The notes below the pieces were generated by a model. The model ran no database searches. It had not been told where the DNA came from and saw nothing but the letters and a program-made list of their open reading frames with translations. This document shows positions 41,552 to 53,799 of a DNA stretch of 64,000 nt, in pieces. Position 1 is the stretch's first letter, and the number at the start of each line of letters is the position of its first letter. Made by a program: the position numbers and the translations under genes. This DNA comes from Acytostelium subglobosum LB1 (Eukaryota; Evosea; Eumycetozoa; Acytosteliales; Acytosteliaceae). The stretch spans positions 62,001-126,000 of the forward strand of contig NW_012236514.1 of the NCBI RefSeq assembly GCF_000787575.1. The letters run 5' to 3'.

Positions 41552-44500
41552 ATGGTATCAAGACTCTTTACATCTACAACAACATCAACATCATCATCGA
41601 CTACAGGTGATGTTCATCGTTTACTGCGGCACTTGGTAACTGGTTGTCAGAGATACACTACTTCATCAACTTCATCATCATCACCATTTGGATTGGCAAC
41701 ATCACAATCATACAATGTACCATTGGAGAGTCATTCAACAACTCAATCACTGTTTGGAAGCAACAACAACAAGACGAGACATTATGTCACTGTGAAGCAA
41801 TCACAACCTAACCTTGCCAAGGCCAAGGCTATTGAGGATGTGTATCAGAAGAAGACACCGACTGAACACGTACTACTTCGTCCAGACAGTTACATTGGAA
41901 CTATTCAAACGATTGAGGATGATATGTGGGTACTTTCTCGCTCGGCTCTGGTTCACGACAAACCTGCAGCGGGCAAGAAGGAGAAAGAGAAAGAGACACC
42001 TTTATTCATACATTCAATCAAGGCCAAGTACATACCTGGTCTACTAAAGATATTCGATGAGATATTGGTCAATGCCGCCGACAACAAACAACGCGACAAG
42101 TCAATGACCTACATCAAGGTGGAGATTGACCCCGTGGCAGGATCGATCAGCATCGAGAACGATGGCAAGGGCATACCCGTGGCCATGCATCGCACTGAGA
42201 ACGTCTACGTTGTCGAGATGGTCATGGGCAACCTGATGAGTGGCTCCAACTTTAACGACAGCGAGCTCAAGGTGGTTGGCGGCAGGAATGGCTTTGGCGC
42301 CAAGCTGACAAACATCTTCTCCACGCAGTTCGAGGTGGAGACCTACGACAAGTCCAACGGACTAAAGTATCGCCAGCGTTGGATGAACAATATGAGTGTA
42401 CGAGAGGACCCCACCATCAGCAAGGCCAAGCTCGACCACGAGTACACTCGCATCAAGTTCACACCCGACCTCAAGAAGTTCCATCTCACCTCGCTCAAGG
42501 ACGACGACATCCTGCGCCTGATGGAGAGACGTGTGTATGATATCGCCGGCTGCAACCCAGACCTCAAGATCTCGCTCAACGGTCGTCCGATCCAGCTCAA
42601 CTTCCAGTCGTACGTCAAGCTGTACGAGCATCATCTGAGCAAGCAGCAGGAGAAGAACAAGGACAATGAGCAAGACAACTTTGTGTTTGGCGAGATTGGC
42701 GATCGATGGAGTATTGGCATTGGCACGAGCGACACAGGCCAGTTCACGCAGGTCAGTTTTGTTAATGGCATCAACACGCTCAAGGGTGGCGCACACGTCA
42801 ACTTCATCGCCGACCAGCTGATCAGATACATTGCTGAGCGCATCAAGAAGAAGCATGCCGACCTCGAGGTGCGTCCCATGAACATTAAGCACCACCTCTC
42901 GCTGTTTGTCAACTGTCTGATTGACAACCCGTCGTTTGACTCGCAGACCAAGGAGACGCTGACCACCAAGGCAATCAACTTTGGATCGACGCCCGAGGTG
43001 CCTGAGAAGATGCTCGAGCAATTTGTTCGCCAGAGCAAGATCATTGACAAGATTGCCGGCTGGGTGTTGATGCGTCAGCAGGCCGAGCTAGTGCACGCGT
43101 CCACCACGAGGACGTCCAAGTCCACGCTGGCCAAGTCCATTCCAAAGCTTGACGATGCAAACTGGGCCGGTGGTGCCAAGAGCAACCAATGCACACTGAT
43201 CATCACAGAGGGTGATTCTGCCAAGTCTCTGGCCGTCGCAGGTCTCAGCGTTCTTGGTCGTGACAAATATGGAGTGTTCCCCTTGCGTGGCAAGCTTTTG
43301 AACGTTCGCGATGTCGCCCCAAGACAGCTACTCAACAACGAAGAGATCAACAACTTGACCAACATCCTAGGTCTCTCGCACAAGATGAAGTATGAGTAAG
43401 TATTCTCCTTTTGTACAACCCTTGACCATCAATGAAGCGCACTAACATTGGCATCACAGCAATGAGCAAAACATCTCACAGCTTAGGTATGGCAAGGTGT
43501 TGCTGATGACTGATCAGGATAGCGATGGATCACATATCAAGGGCCTGTTCATCAACTTTATTCATTATTTCTGGCCAGAGTTGCTCAAGGCCAACTTCTT
43601 GGAGGAGTTTGTTACACCAATTATCAAGGCGAGCAAGCGCGATGAGAAGAAGGCATTCTTCACAATCAGTGATTACATCAACTGGTCAAAGACACTGCCC
43701 GAGAACACACTGAGGAGTTGGACGATCAAATACTACAAAGGTCTGGGTACCAACACTGCTGCCGAGGCCAAAGAGTACTTCTCCAACCTCAAGAAGCATA
43801 TCATCAAGTTCCGCTGGTCCCCAGAGTCGGACAAGCTCATTGGAATGGCATTTAACAAGGACGCTGCCAGTGAGCGACAGGGCTGGCTGATGTCATCCGA
43901 CGTGACACAGACTGTGGATCACTCAATCAAGGAGCTCTCATACTCGGACTTTATCAACAAGGAGCTGATCCATTTCAGTTGGGCAGCCAATCACAGATCA
44001 ATCCCCTCAATCATGGACGGACTCAAGACTGGCCAGCGCAAGATCCTCTACGCCTGTTTCAAGAGGAAGCTCACCAGTGAGATCAAGGTGGCACAGCTCT
44101 CGGGCTACGTTGCCGAACACACTGCCTATCACCATGGCGAGCAATCTCTCTCGTCCACCATTGTCAAGATGGCGCAGGACTTTGTCGGCAGCAACAACAT
44201 CCCGCTGTTGACACAGGGCGGTCAGTTTGGTACGCGTCTTCAGGGTGGTGACGACTCGGCCAGCCCAAGGTACATTTTCACAAGGCTCAGTCCTCTCACG
44301 CGACTCATCTTCAATGAGTTGGATGATGAGACTCTGAACTATCTCGAGGAGGACGGCGAGTCAATCCAGCCAGCGCACTATGCTCCCATCATTCCAATGT
44401 TGCTTGTTAATGGCAGCAGTGGAATCGGTGTTGGTATGTCCAACTCTGTACCCCTATACTCGCCCATCGACATCATAGATTACCTGCTCCTCAAGCTCGC

Positions 44501-45410
44501 CAATCAAAAGCACATGAAGAGTTTGATACCTTGGTATCGCGGATTCAAGGGCTCAGTGACCCATCATCAGAATTCATACAAGACTTGTGGTGTCATCAAG
44601 CCTGAAGGCAGGAGCATATTGATCATCAGCGATCTGCCAGTTGGCAAATGGACAACTGACTACAAACAGGTGTTGACCACATTGATAGAGGAGGACGTGA
44701 TCAAGTCGTACACCGATGGAAACACAGAGAACACTGTTCACTTCACCATCAGTGTCAGTTACGAGCAGATGGAGTCATTGCAAAAGATGACAGAGAATGA
44801 GTTGATATCAATGTTCAAGTTGACATCACTTGTTCATCCCAATCTGGTGCTGTTTGGTGCCGATGGCCACATCAAGAAGTATGACACCGTGGAGCAGATC
44901 ATTGATGACTTCTATACAGTGCGTCTGGAGTTGTACGCCAAGCGCAGGACTATCATGATGGAGAAGCTCAAGACACAGATTGACAAGCACAAGGTCACCA
45001 GCAACTTTATCCAGTTGATCGCATCTGGTCGCATCAAGATTGGTGGCGTCAGCAAGGACAAGATTATGAAGGATCTGGACGCCGTAGGATTCAAGCTGGA
45101 GGCGAATCAGGACCACGAAGCAACCTTCAACTATCTGTTCAACCTGCCAATTCTTGAGATGACCCAGGAGAAGATCGAATCACTCACCAACCAATACAAG
45201 AAGAAGGAGGAAGAGTACCGAGTGATCCAAGCTCAGACCCCTAACTCAATGTGGACAGGCGATCTACAACACTTGCGCGACACACTCCTCAAAGACAGCA
45301 GCTACAAGAGAGTATTGCCAGCCAGTATCCCGTCACCTGACGCCCCCAAGAAAAAGAGGGTCAGCAAGACGTCTGTAGTGTCCAAGTCTGCTGATGAAGT
45401 TGATGAATAA
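41552..45410 (+). CDS. DNA topoisomerase II, mitochondrial type
   Basis: Exons 41552-43395 and 43460-45410 give 1264 residues. An N-terminal Ser/Thr/Arg-rich extension of about 90 residues (MVSRLFTSTTTST...) looks like a mitochondrial presequence. GHKL ATPase motifs are ENDGKGIPV and GGRNGFGAKLTNIFS. The TOPRIM region has ITEGDSAKSLAVAGL and MTDQDSDGSHIKGL. The catalytic Tyr is in SPRYIFTRLSPLTR, and GSSGIGVGMS follows. The protein ends soon after the coiled-coil region with a short KKKRVSKTS tail, so the long C-terminal domain of nuclear TOP2 is missing. D. discoideum has a mitochondrial topoisomerase II of similar size; this is its likely counterpart. Confidence 0.92.
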
Positions 45411-45457
45411 ACACAACATCTGATTGAATGAATTAGGATCATTCCAACAACTGTCGG

Positions 45458-48400
45458 CTACACTTTATTCGTATTATTGAGGCTGGACATGTATCGGTTG
45501 ATATCCTTTAGATCACAGCAATGTAACGATGGGAACTTGGACGACTGTTCAATGAGGATGCGGTTGCTGGTCAGCAGAATGACGTGCTTGTAGACAAACT
45601 GCTTGGAGATAAACAATGACTTGGACAATATCTCCTGTGCACTCTTTGGCGACTCCTCACGTATACTGATCAGTTTGCTGTTGTTGCTATGGGACATGAT
45701 ATCATCCAATCTCTGCTGGATTCTGTGATGGGGTTGGAGAGTTAGAGATGATGTTGGTTGGGGATCTACCCAAGTGTTCACATGGTACATACGTGGAGCT
45801 TTGATGAGAGAATGACTTTAGTTCATCCAGTGCGCCTTTGAATACCTGGATGGTCCATTGCTTTCCAATGGTCTTAAGATTGGATAGTAGTGGCACCAGT
45901 CGCTTCAGGAGCAGGTCGTTCTCGATCAACATATTATTGTCGACAATAATCAAACCTGTCTGTGGATATAAGATGGCATTTTGGAGTCCATTGATGTTGT
46001 TGTTGTTGTTGTTGATGGGCTTTGTTGTTGATGTTGTTGATGATGATGTGGAGGATGACTTGCTAACTAAATGTTCAAGATACTCTTGACCTTTGATAAA
46101 GTGAATGCCATCGGCACGACGGTAGTCGATCAGTCGCGGATGCTTTTGGTAGAGATCGGGCAAGTAGTTGGGTTCGATCACAAATAGATTAGAGTCAGCC
46201 TCCAGTGTGTTGGAGACTTGTGCACCGGCCTCAAGCAGAGACTTGACCAGTTGAGGCGATGTTAACTTGTCTCCATAGCCAAGGAAGCATATATGTTTGT
46301 CCTTGATGGTGATCACATTGTTGTTACTGTTGTTGCTGCCATTTGTGAATGGAGCATTGGGGATGTGAGATGAAGAGGAAGCTGGTGATGGGGAGGGTGA
46401 AGGCGAGGGTTTGGTGTCAGCTGACTTGAAGGTCGGCGTTGAGACCAAGGGCTTGCCAACGACGGGTTGTGTATCGGTAGAGGTGTGGACAATGCCAAAG
46501 AGCATGGTAGTGTCGCAGATCCATCCATAGGACATGCTCTCTTGGTAGGTGATCTGGTGTGCGAATATGTACAGATTCTTCTGTGAAGACACCTGGAGCA
46601 GACCAACCGTCTCGCTCCTCTTCAGTCTTAGTAGCAGATTGTAGTATGTTGATGTTGCTCCAATCGACTTCATGGAATGGTTTGACGAATGATTGTGATT
46701 GTGATTGGATACTCCATTGCGACCATGACTTGGTGATGTGCCATTGGTGTGGTCTGAGCACGCGGCGGCGGGTGGTGACACAGAAGAGAAGAATGGCTGG
46801 AGCAGCAACACTGATACGGGCAATTGATTCAATTGCAGGTTGGTGGCCAAAATGATCTGTTTGACCTCAAGTGGCAATGATTGAAGTTGTGACCTCTGGA
46901 ACGTGAGACTTGAGCTCGATAGGTTCAACTTGATATCGACATCATTGAGTTTGATGATGTTCATCGTCGAGACAAACATGTCATCAAAGCTGATCCTGCC
47001 CTTCCAAAACACTTCATTGGTCAACTCTGACTTGGCTACCTTGGCCTCCTGTCCACTTCCACTGCCACTTCCACTGCTGCTGGTGTTAGGGTTGACCGAT
47101 GTTGGCGCAGGTTGTTGGCTGTTGCTTGTGTTGGTGCTAGTGTTGAGGGGAGCGTGTTCATGCTTCACAGACGCGACTGGAACTGAGGATTGTGAGGTCT
47201 TGACAGACTGGAGTGTGGGCGTGGTGTGCTGGTGCTGTTGCTGTTGCTGTGGGGCTGGTAGTTGCGGGACCTGTGTCTGGGAATGTGGATGGTGATGATG
47301 GACACTGGGAGGTGATGGTTGCTTTGGAGGAGGATGATGTTGTTGTTGATGTTGCTGTGGAGGAGGATGTGCCTTTGATTGTGTGGCCAATGGCGCATGT
47401 GGAGCTGTTGCTGAAGCTGAAGACCTCTGCTGGGATGATGACAGAGCGGGAGACGAGTAGCCACCGCCAAGGTCCCATGATATATTCATACTGTTGTTGA
47501 TTGAGGTTGTCGACTTGCTGTTGGGCACCATGTCCAGGATTGAGAATGAGGGGTCTATTTCCTCCTTTGATCCAGCTCGTACCAATTGAGTTCCACCAAA
47601 GTTTGTCGGCAACGATGATGCTGCAGGACTCTTCAACAATCGCTTCTCATTGACGATGCTTGGTGCCTTCTTTGGATGTTGTTGCGGAGTCTGTGGCTGT
47701 GGCTGTGGCTGTGGCAGAGGCTGAGTCGGTGTCTGTGTCTGTGCGACCACGGGTGGTGACTGGGGATGTGATGATTGTGATAGTTGCTGTGACTGTGGCT
47801 GTGGCTGGGATTGGACATTGCTACCATTGTTGCTGCCATTGTTGTTGTTGTTATTTACAGGGTTGGCGGTCATGGGACTAGTGCCAGTGATCATGGGGCT
47901 GCTGGGACTGCTGGTGTTACCACTGCCAGGGATGCTGTTGTGTGAGCTTGAGTGGCTCAATGACTTGGACATGGAGGGTTTCTTCAAAACCATCGATGGA
48001 GGATGCTTTGGTAGAGTTGATGTGGAGTTGCCCAACGAACTCGTCGTCGTTGTTGTAGTTGTTGTTGTTGATGTGTTGCTCGCACTGCTGCTTAGCTTCT
48101 TCTTCTCCTTCTCCTTGTCCTTGTTGACGTCCTTTGATGATGATCCTAAAACAGGTGATGTCTTGGTCATTGGTGGCGAGGATTTCTTCGAGGAGGTTGG
48201 TGGTGAGGAGTTCTCAACGCTCATGCCAGCTCCAGAGCCAGAGCCAGGGGTCTGTTGAGGAGGCGAGGTGGTGTGTTCGATAGTCTTGGTGATGGAGGAG
48301 ATGGGCGGCGTCTGGGACATTCGCTTGCGTCTGATCATCACATCCAGATCCTCATCCTCGTCCTCCTCGGTGTTGATGTTGACGTCGGATAGATCTCCCC

Positions 48401-49618
48401 AGCGACAGTGATCACATACCCACTTGCCCTTGGGTATCTCCTCCAACTTGTATCTCAGACAATATGTGTGATATCCTCTTCCACAGCCATCCGTATCACA
48501 AAGTAGAATCTTGTCGTCGTCCGCGCCAGTCTTGCAGTTTGAACATGTGAGGTTGTTCAGCTCGTCGCTGTCCAGGCCCGACGAGTCGTCGTCCGACTCG
48601 CTGTCACTTCCACTACTGCTACTGCCACTTCCACTACGACTGCTGCCGCCGCTGCTGCTGCCACTGCTGCCACTCTTACTGTTGTTGCTCTTGTTGTTGT
48701 TGTTCTTGCTCTTTGTGTCCCTCTTGTTCTTGGTGCTCTTCTTGTTGCTCTTCTTTGGGGCGCGGTCATTATCGTCGTCGTCGCTCTCGATGATCTCGCC
48801 GTCGCTGCTACTTGAACTTTCGCTGTCACTGCCACTACCACTGTCGCTGCCACTCTCATCATCATCGTCGCCACTCTCGTCATCGTCGCTGCCGCGACGA
48901 ACAATCTTTTTCTTGGTCGACAGACTCCTGCGTCGGACAAGTCCGCGGTTGGCTTTGCGCTCACGCTCTCGCTCGCGTGGGGACGCCTCGTGGTCCGAGG
49001 ATGAGTGTCGCCTGGCTCTTTTCTTGACTCGCATCGATGATGATAATGAGGCTTTGCGTTCCATTTTGATCACGCAGTCCGGACAATTCCAATCGCCTCT
49101 TGTTGTGCGATTGGCGCCGCCTCCATTGGCCGCCAGAGATTCCAAGTCGTATGAACGATTACATCGATTACACTTGATCATATTATATTCGTTCTCCTCC
49201 TCCTATTTTATTATTAAATTTGATATTAATATATTTGGAATGATTATTATTCCAAGTTCAGATGCGTGTGATTGGACCATAGTGATTGGACATGAAAACG
49301 ATCAAAAAAACGACCCTCTGTTTTTTTTTGACCCCACCCTGGGTCACGTGATCTGATCTGCCTTTTTTTTTCTGATCAAACCAATCAGAGAAACGAGGGG
49401 GTGGTGTGTTTGAGTATCTGGAATCATTCCACCCAGTCTCTCAAATACATGAATGACCTTTTTCGTTTCTTTTTTGTTTGTTTTAGGACGATCCAATCAC
49501 CATGATCTTGTCATACACTGAACCTTGAACTTTGAATTTGTGAACTCACCATTGATTCATCATCATCCTCTTCATCACTGACGTCGTCGTCATCGTCCTC
49601 TATCTCTTTTCTCTTCAT
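45458..49618 (-). CDS. PHD finger and BRCT-like nuclear protein
   Basis: Exons 49550-49618, 45793-49202 and 45458-45722 give 1247 residues. The first exon encodes an acidic start ([21 protein letters not shown]) and is joined across a 347-nt intron, in phase, to EEENEYNMIKCNRCN. Two zinc modules follow: a small CxxC pair (CNRC...CPDC) and a full PHD finger (CSNCKTGADDDKILLCDTDGCGRGYHTYC...WVCDHC), separated by a Ser/Asp-rich, basic stretch. A long Ser/Pro/Gln-rich middle (about 700 residues) leads to a C-terminal region with a BRCT-like segment (ICFLGYGDKLTSPQLVKSLLEAGAQVS...NLFVIEP). PHD fingers read histone tails and BRCT modules bind phosphopeptides, so a chromatin or repair adaptor is inferred. 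I know no named orthologue. Confidence 0.85.
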
Positions 49619-50198
49619 GGTTGTTATGAAGAAGTGAAGTGTACAGTGTGTATTGGTGGTGGCGTGTTTAAAAGGTCACGTCTTGACTTGTCCAGGCAAT
49701 CTGATTCCAAAAAAAAAAAAAAGTATTTTATCCTGTGATTGATTGAATGATTGAATATCTATCGATTCCAGGATTGTAATATTTTTTCCTCTTCTTCTTC
49801 CTCAAGCCGCCCCCAAGTATTTGTTTGATTGAATGAATATCACTCACACCTCCGCTCACACTCACACCCACGACTTGGTAATTATATTAACTAATAATAT
49901 AATAATAATATAATATTAATAAATATATATATAATAATAATATATCTATTTATCTCTTTCCTTATAAGTATATTTATGTATTTGTCATGTACATTAATGA
50001 AAATAAGTCCTGGGTGGTTTCTTACGAGCCAAATGAATGAACTCTGCGCCCACAAAGTTGTGGTGGTGTTCAAGTCAAAATTCATCATTAAAATAAAAAC
50101 AAATGATAAAGTGGGTGGTGCGAACTTGTTCTACTTTTTGCATTATGGGATGAATTGGGGGAATGAACTTCCAATCTGATCGTTGACTGTATGTTTGA
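49619..50198. other. AT-rich spacer
   Basis: PHD gene 5' flank and 3' flank of the GPI-anchored protein. It includes A and TAA runs (49709-49722, 49880-49960). No supported gene. Confidence 0.5.
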
Positions 50199-51728
50199 TT
50201 AAATAAATAATAACATAATTAAAAGTATTACAACTCCATTCAATGACATCAATGATGTTGAGGATGGCGCACTATTTGGTCGATCGTACCAACATTTGAG
50301 GTTTGATGAAGAGAGGTTGGTGCCGAATGCTTCACGATATTGAGTCCACATGTTGTTGGAGAAGTCTGATACGTAGAATCCAAAGTTTACACTAGTACCA
50401 TTGAGTTGGCCGTATCTGGGAGGTCCAGGTACACCGCCAGATGCTTGGAGTGAGATGGGGTCGGGCAGAGTCCATGTGCCATAGCTTACGTATCGATCAA
50501 CATAGTTGAGGAATGGGTCAAAGTTGAAGGTACATTGGAGTTGGGGCATTAGGCGGAGGGAGAGTGCTGTTGACTTCCAAGCCATTGTTGTACAGCATGC
50601 TTGGTACGACCCGCCTGGTGTCTCGCCTCCATCGATGTAGCCGAATGGATCACGGCAGTCGCGTCCACCAGGACGATCAGCATTGAGTTGATTGTACCAA
50701 TATCCATTGTCGTCACATTCTCTTCCCCACAAGGGGCGAGAGGCATTAACGCTCCAGTACACTTGTCCATCCTCGCCAAAGGTGTTGGGGGGCTTGCTTG
50801 CCAACTCTTTGGCAAGCGCATGGTCGCCCAACAACACGGACGCGAACACAATGGGTAACATTCGGCCACTGTTGATGCCACCATTGGCCGGCCATGTTAT
50901 ACCTTGTTTGAACATGCCAGCAAAGTCAATGCCAACTTGAATGTAATTGATCAGTAGCTTCCATTTCTGATCCAATGTCTCATTCATCATCAATCTCAAA
51001 ACGGCATCACCAGTGTCTGACACGATATCTGCACCGTACGTAGCCATATTGAGTGATGGATGCATTGATGAGGAGTAGCTGATGTGATCGAGGTAGACAC
51101 GTTGGAACCGTTCCTCCATGTATTGCAATGTGGGTGTCTGGTCCACTGAAGGCATGTCGATCTTGATCATGAAGTTGGTCTGCAGCTTGTCGGCTGAGTA
51201 GAACAACTTGTTTGGGCCATAGTAGTTGGGACGGAATGAGTCCTTTGGAGGGGGCTGGGCAAGCACCGTGAGTACAGATGCCGTGAGCAAGCAACCATAG
51301 TGTGCAGTACATCTGTTCTCATCAAGTTGAGAGATGGCCTTGACTATCGAGGAGCTGGGCGAGGCTGCGTAGGGCAAGGCTGGGGCGAGCGAGGCGTTAA
51401 AGTCGTAGATTGAATAGTCGAATGATTGTTGTTGTGGTTGATCAAGTAGTGCGGGATCATTCCATGGGTTGACCTGCCAACCATGTATTGAACCATTGAA
51501 TGGCGGGTCGATTGAAGTGATGATCACATGACCACCATTCGTTTTTGGTGTAACCCAATAATCACCATTAACAAATGTGCCACATTGATAATCACTATCA
51601 AATGTGAATGTTATATTATATTGGGTGATCACTTTACATGTATCAGTAGTAGTAACATTGGCAACAACAATATATGATTGATTATAAATAAGTAATAATA
51701 TAATTATTGTTGTTATTAATTTATACAT
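50199..51728 (-). CDS. Secreted, probably GPI-anchored protein of unknown function
   Basis: An intronless 509-residue frame from ATG at 51728. The N terminus is a signal peptide (ITTIIILLLIYNQSYIVVA). The C terminus has a Ser-rich cleavage region (NSAPSSTSLMS) followed by a hydrophobic end (GVVILLIMLLFI) with no cytosolic tail, the pattern of a GPI signal. The body has several N-glycosylation sites and scattered Cys. Long helical-looking segments (LRLMMNETLDQKWKLLINYIQ, GRMLPIVFASVLLGDHALAKEL) and aromatic loops (DDNGYWYNQLN, YWSVNAS) recall alpha/alpha-barrel carbohydrate-active enzymes, but no catalytic motif is recognised. Cell-surface location is inferred. Confidence 0.8.
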   Translation of the reverse strand: MYKLITTIIILLLIYNQSYIVVANVTTTDTCKVITQYNITFTFDSDYQCGTFVNGDYWVTPKTNGGHVIITSIDPPFNGSIHGWQVNPWNDPALLDQPQQQSFDYSIYDFNASLAPALPYAASPSSSIVKAISQLDENRCTAHYGCLLTASVLTVLAQPPPKDSFRPNYYGPNKLFYSADKLQTNFMIKIDMPSVDQTPTLQYMEERFQRVYLDHISYSSSMHPSLNMATYGADIVSDTGDAVLRLMMNETLDQKWKLLINYIQVGIDFAGMFKQGITWPANGGINSGRMLPIVFASVLLGDHALAKELASKPPNTFGEDGQVYWSVNASRPLWGRECDDNGYWYNQLNADRPGGRDCRDPFGYIDGGETPGGSYQACCTTMAWKSTALSLRLMPQLQCTFNFDPFLNYVDRYVSYGTWTLPDPISLQASGGVPGPPRYGQLNGTSVNFGFYVSDFSNNMWTQYREAFGTNLSSSNLKCWYDRPNSAPSSTSLMSLNGVVILLIMLLFI

Positions 51729-53061
51729 TTTAATATTTGTATGTATCTTAGATGGAGATTAATAGATTGGATTGATGGTAATTCTATCCTCTAGCAGTGG
51801 AGTCGAGTGATGAACCCACGACGTTTCGTTCAAACAAAAATATCTTGATGAATCTGGAAAATTGAAGTTCCTTGGGAGCAAATGATTATCTGAATGACCC
51901 AATTAGGTAATTGAACAAAGTGGTCTATCAACCAATTAACTATTATAATAATTATATATAAGAATACATTATTAAATCATTCGTTACAAATACACTATGA
52001 CACAGATACAAAATAAATATATGTTTAGATAAATATCATGTCTAATTCATCATTAAACTACACTATTCCACTCAATTATAAAAATATATTAACTCTTCTT
52101 ATTGGAATAGGATTCAATGAAGAGGAGAAATATAGGATACTTTCAATTACTCCTCAAAGCGAAGAACAAGCCAGATTTCGAAATCAATATTTATCATTTG
52201 TATGAACAATTGAGTCCCAAGAAGAATTCTCTGGCTCCTCTACACTCTCACAATAAGTTTATAAATCAAATCACTTGGTGTTCTATGAAACAACCCTTTA
52301 GATTAGGAAGAACTTCCAATATACCTAACAATTTTTAATAAATTAGTAGTCAATACTATTAATATTATCACTCAACTCTCCCAGATTTATAATCTACCCT
52401 CTAGATTACTGAGGTTGATGATGACACTCTTTCAAATAGTGGGATGCAAACTCAACAGCTCTAAAGTTGGATGGTATCAATAGGCATTGTCATAGGTCTC
52501 GGAGTAATTCAATATGAATTCAACGATAATGATTCAACGACATATATATAAATTCTATAATTATTATTCGGTATTGATTGATTATTGATCAACAACTCCC
52601 AATAGAGTAGAATCTGATCAGATTGGATCACTGACTAGTCAGCTGACACTAATCATTCTCACTCACACTCTCGTCAATCAATTAGACACACACATGGTCA
52701 AGATAACATTAGTCAGTGACATTAGAAACAAGAATTATTAAGATTGTGATGTCATACCACCACCTCAAAGAGAGTGTAGAGGGTGACCCCACAACTTGTA
52801 CAAGACGTCATCATCAATAACTCGTTGTTATCAGTATCCATAAAGTTATTGTTTATGGATTCTACTGTTAAAGATATGATGAATCATAAATTCATTATCT
52901 CTAATTATATAGAATAGATGGATTGATCAAAGAATTAATGATGTTACCGAATCACGTGTCCATATTAACCAAACCTTATAAATACTGCACCAATCAATCA
53001 ATTCAAATCATCAATTCAATTAATCAATTAACTAATTAACTAACTTACCAATCAATTCAAA
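51729..53061. other. AT-rich spacer with a small candidate frame
   Basis: Upstream flank of the GPI-anchored protein gene and of the hssA-like gene. A 55-codon frame at 52038-52205 is listed separately. Otherwise AT-rich with no recognisable RNA gene or repeat family. Confidence 0.45.
52038..52205 (+). CDS. Candidate 55-residue frame or first exon
   Basis: ATG at 52038 opens a frame with protein-like composition (YTIPLNYKNILTLLIGIGF, then an acidic/Gln stretch EEEKYRILSITPQSEEQARF), ending TGA at 52203-52205. The codons just before the stop form a possible donor GTATGA at 52200. A phase-matched acceptor CTAG at 52404 would add ITEVDDDTLSNSG and six more residues before TAA at 52462-52464. 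Both readings are weak. No family is recognised; it could be a decayed gene. Confidence 0.3.
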   Translation: MSNSSLNYTIPLNYKNILTLLIGIGFNEEEKYRILSITPQSEEQARFRNQYLSFV

Positions 53062-53415
53062 ATGACCATCATCAGTATGTATAATTATCCTTACTTGTTG
53101 TTGTTGTTGTTGTCGTCGTCCTCGTCGTCGTCCCTCTTGTTGTAGGTAATTAATACTAATAATCATACACCAACACCATCAACAGAGTCTATGACCGCCC
53201 TCTCCTTCAACGCCTCTGCTATTAGCAATGGTTCAGTGTCCAGTGGAAGCATGAATGCCTTTGGCCAATCATCCAACAGCACATCGGGTGTTGTTGCCCA
53301 GATTGGTAAGAACCTTCAGCCAGCCATCGATGGTATTTTTGCCTCTGCCAATGCCACCCTTGCCACCGTCATCACCACCGTTGATGGTCTGGTCTCCTCG
53401 ACAATTGGCCTCTAA
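53062..53415 (+). CDS. Small Ser/Gly/Asn-rich protein, hssA-like
   Basis: Exons 53062-53074 and 53186-53415 give 80 residues. The first exon encodes MTII plus one base; an acceptor CAACAG at 53185 restores frame to give K-SMTALSFNASAISNGS. An intron right after MTI(I/L) followed by a short Ser/Gly/Asn-rich body (SVSSGSMNAFGQSSNSTSG) recalls the large dictyostelid hssA/B-type small protein families expressed in development. The C-terminal half is a regular amphipathic helix with Ala/Thr (GIFASANATLATVITTVDGLV). The function is unknown. An alternative start is ATG at 53191 in exon 2. Confidence 0.55.
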
Positions 53416-53799
53416 ATGCTCTGCTGTTGTACATTCACCTCATCTTGCCAACATTCACACTGTAACTTAATAAATTACTACAATCGAATGGACTGATTAT
53501 CATCAGTCCGTCCAACTCCAATCCTCTGTCGACTTATTGATTGATTGATTGATTGAATGAATGATGATTGTTATTTCGAGAGTATATATCCTTATTGTCA
53601 ATCCCGCCTACTACTTGGATGGGATACTTGGCGTTGGTTGGGGCACTCGACATTGATATGATCGTGACCTAATCTCTATGATGTATCTTCGCGACCTAGC
53701 CTGCACATGACAGACAGACATCATAATCGCCATCTACATCTACTCTGTTGGCTATATTATTGTGATATAAATCACAACACGTGTCTCTTCATTCACAAT
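53416..53799. other. Convergent 3' flanks
   Basis: A 384-nt spacer between the hssA-like gene and RPB11. It contains a short hairpin near 53487-53512 (GGACTGATTATCATCAGTCC). This could help transcript ending for the hssA-like gene. No gene. Confidence 0.5.

Noticed and set aside
46903-48258. Long plus-strand frames opposite the PHD/BRCT gene, and similar ones opposite MSH3 and Cut8
   Set aside because: They are antisense to Ser-, Gln- and Asp-rich coding repeats, which rarely produce stops in the opposite strand; no family similarity.
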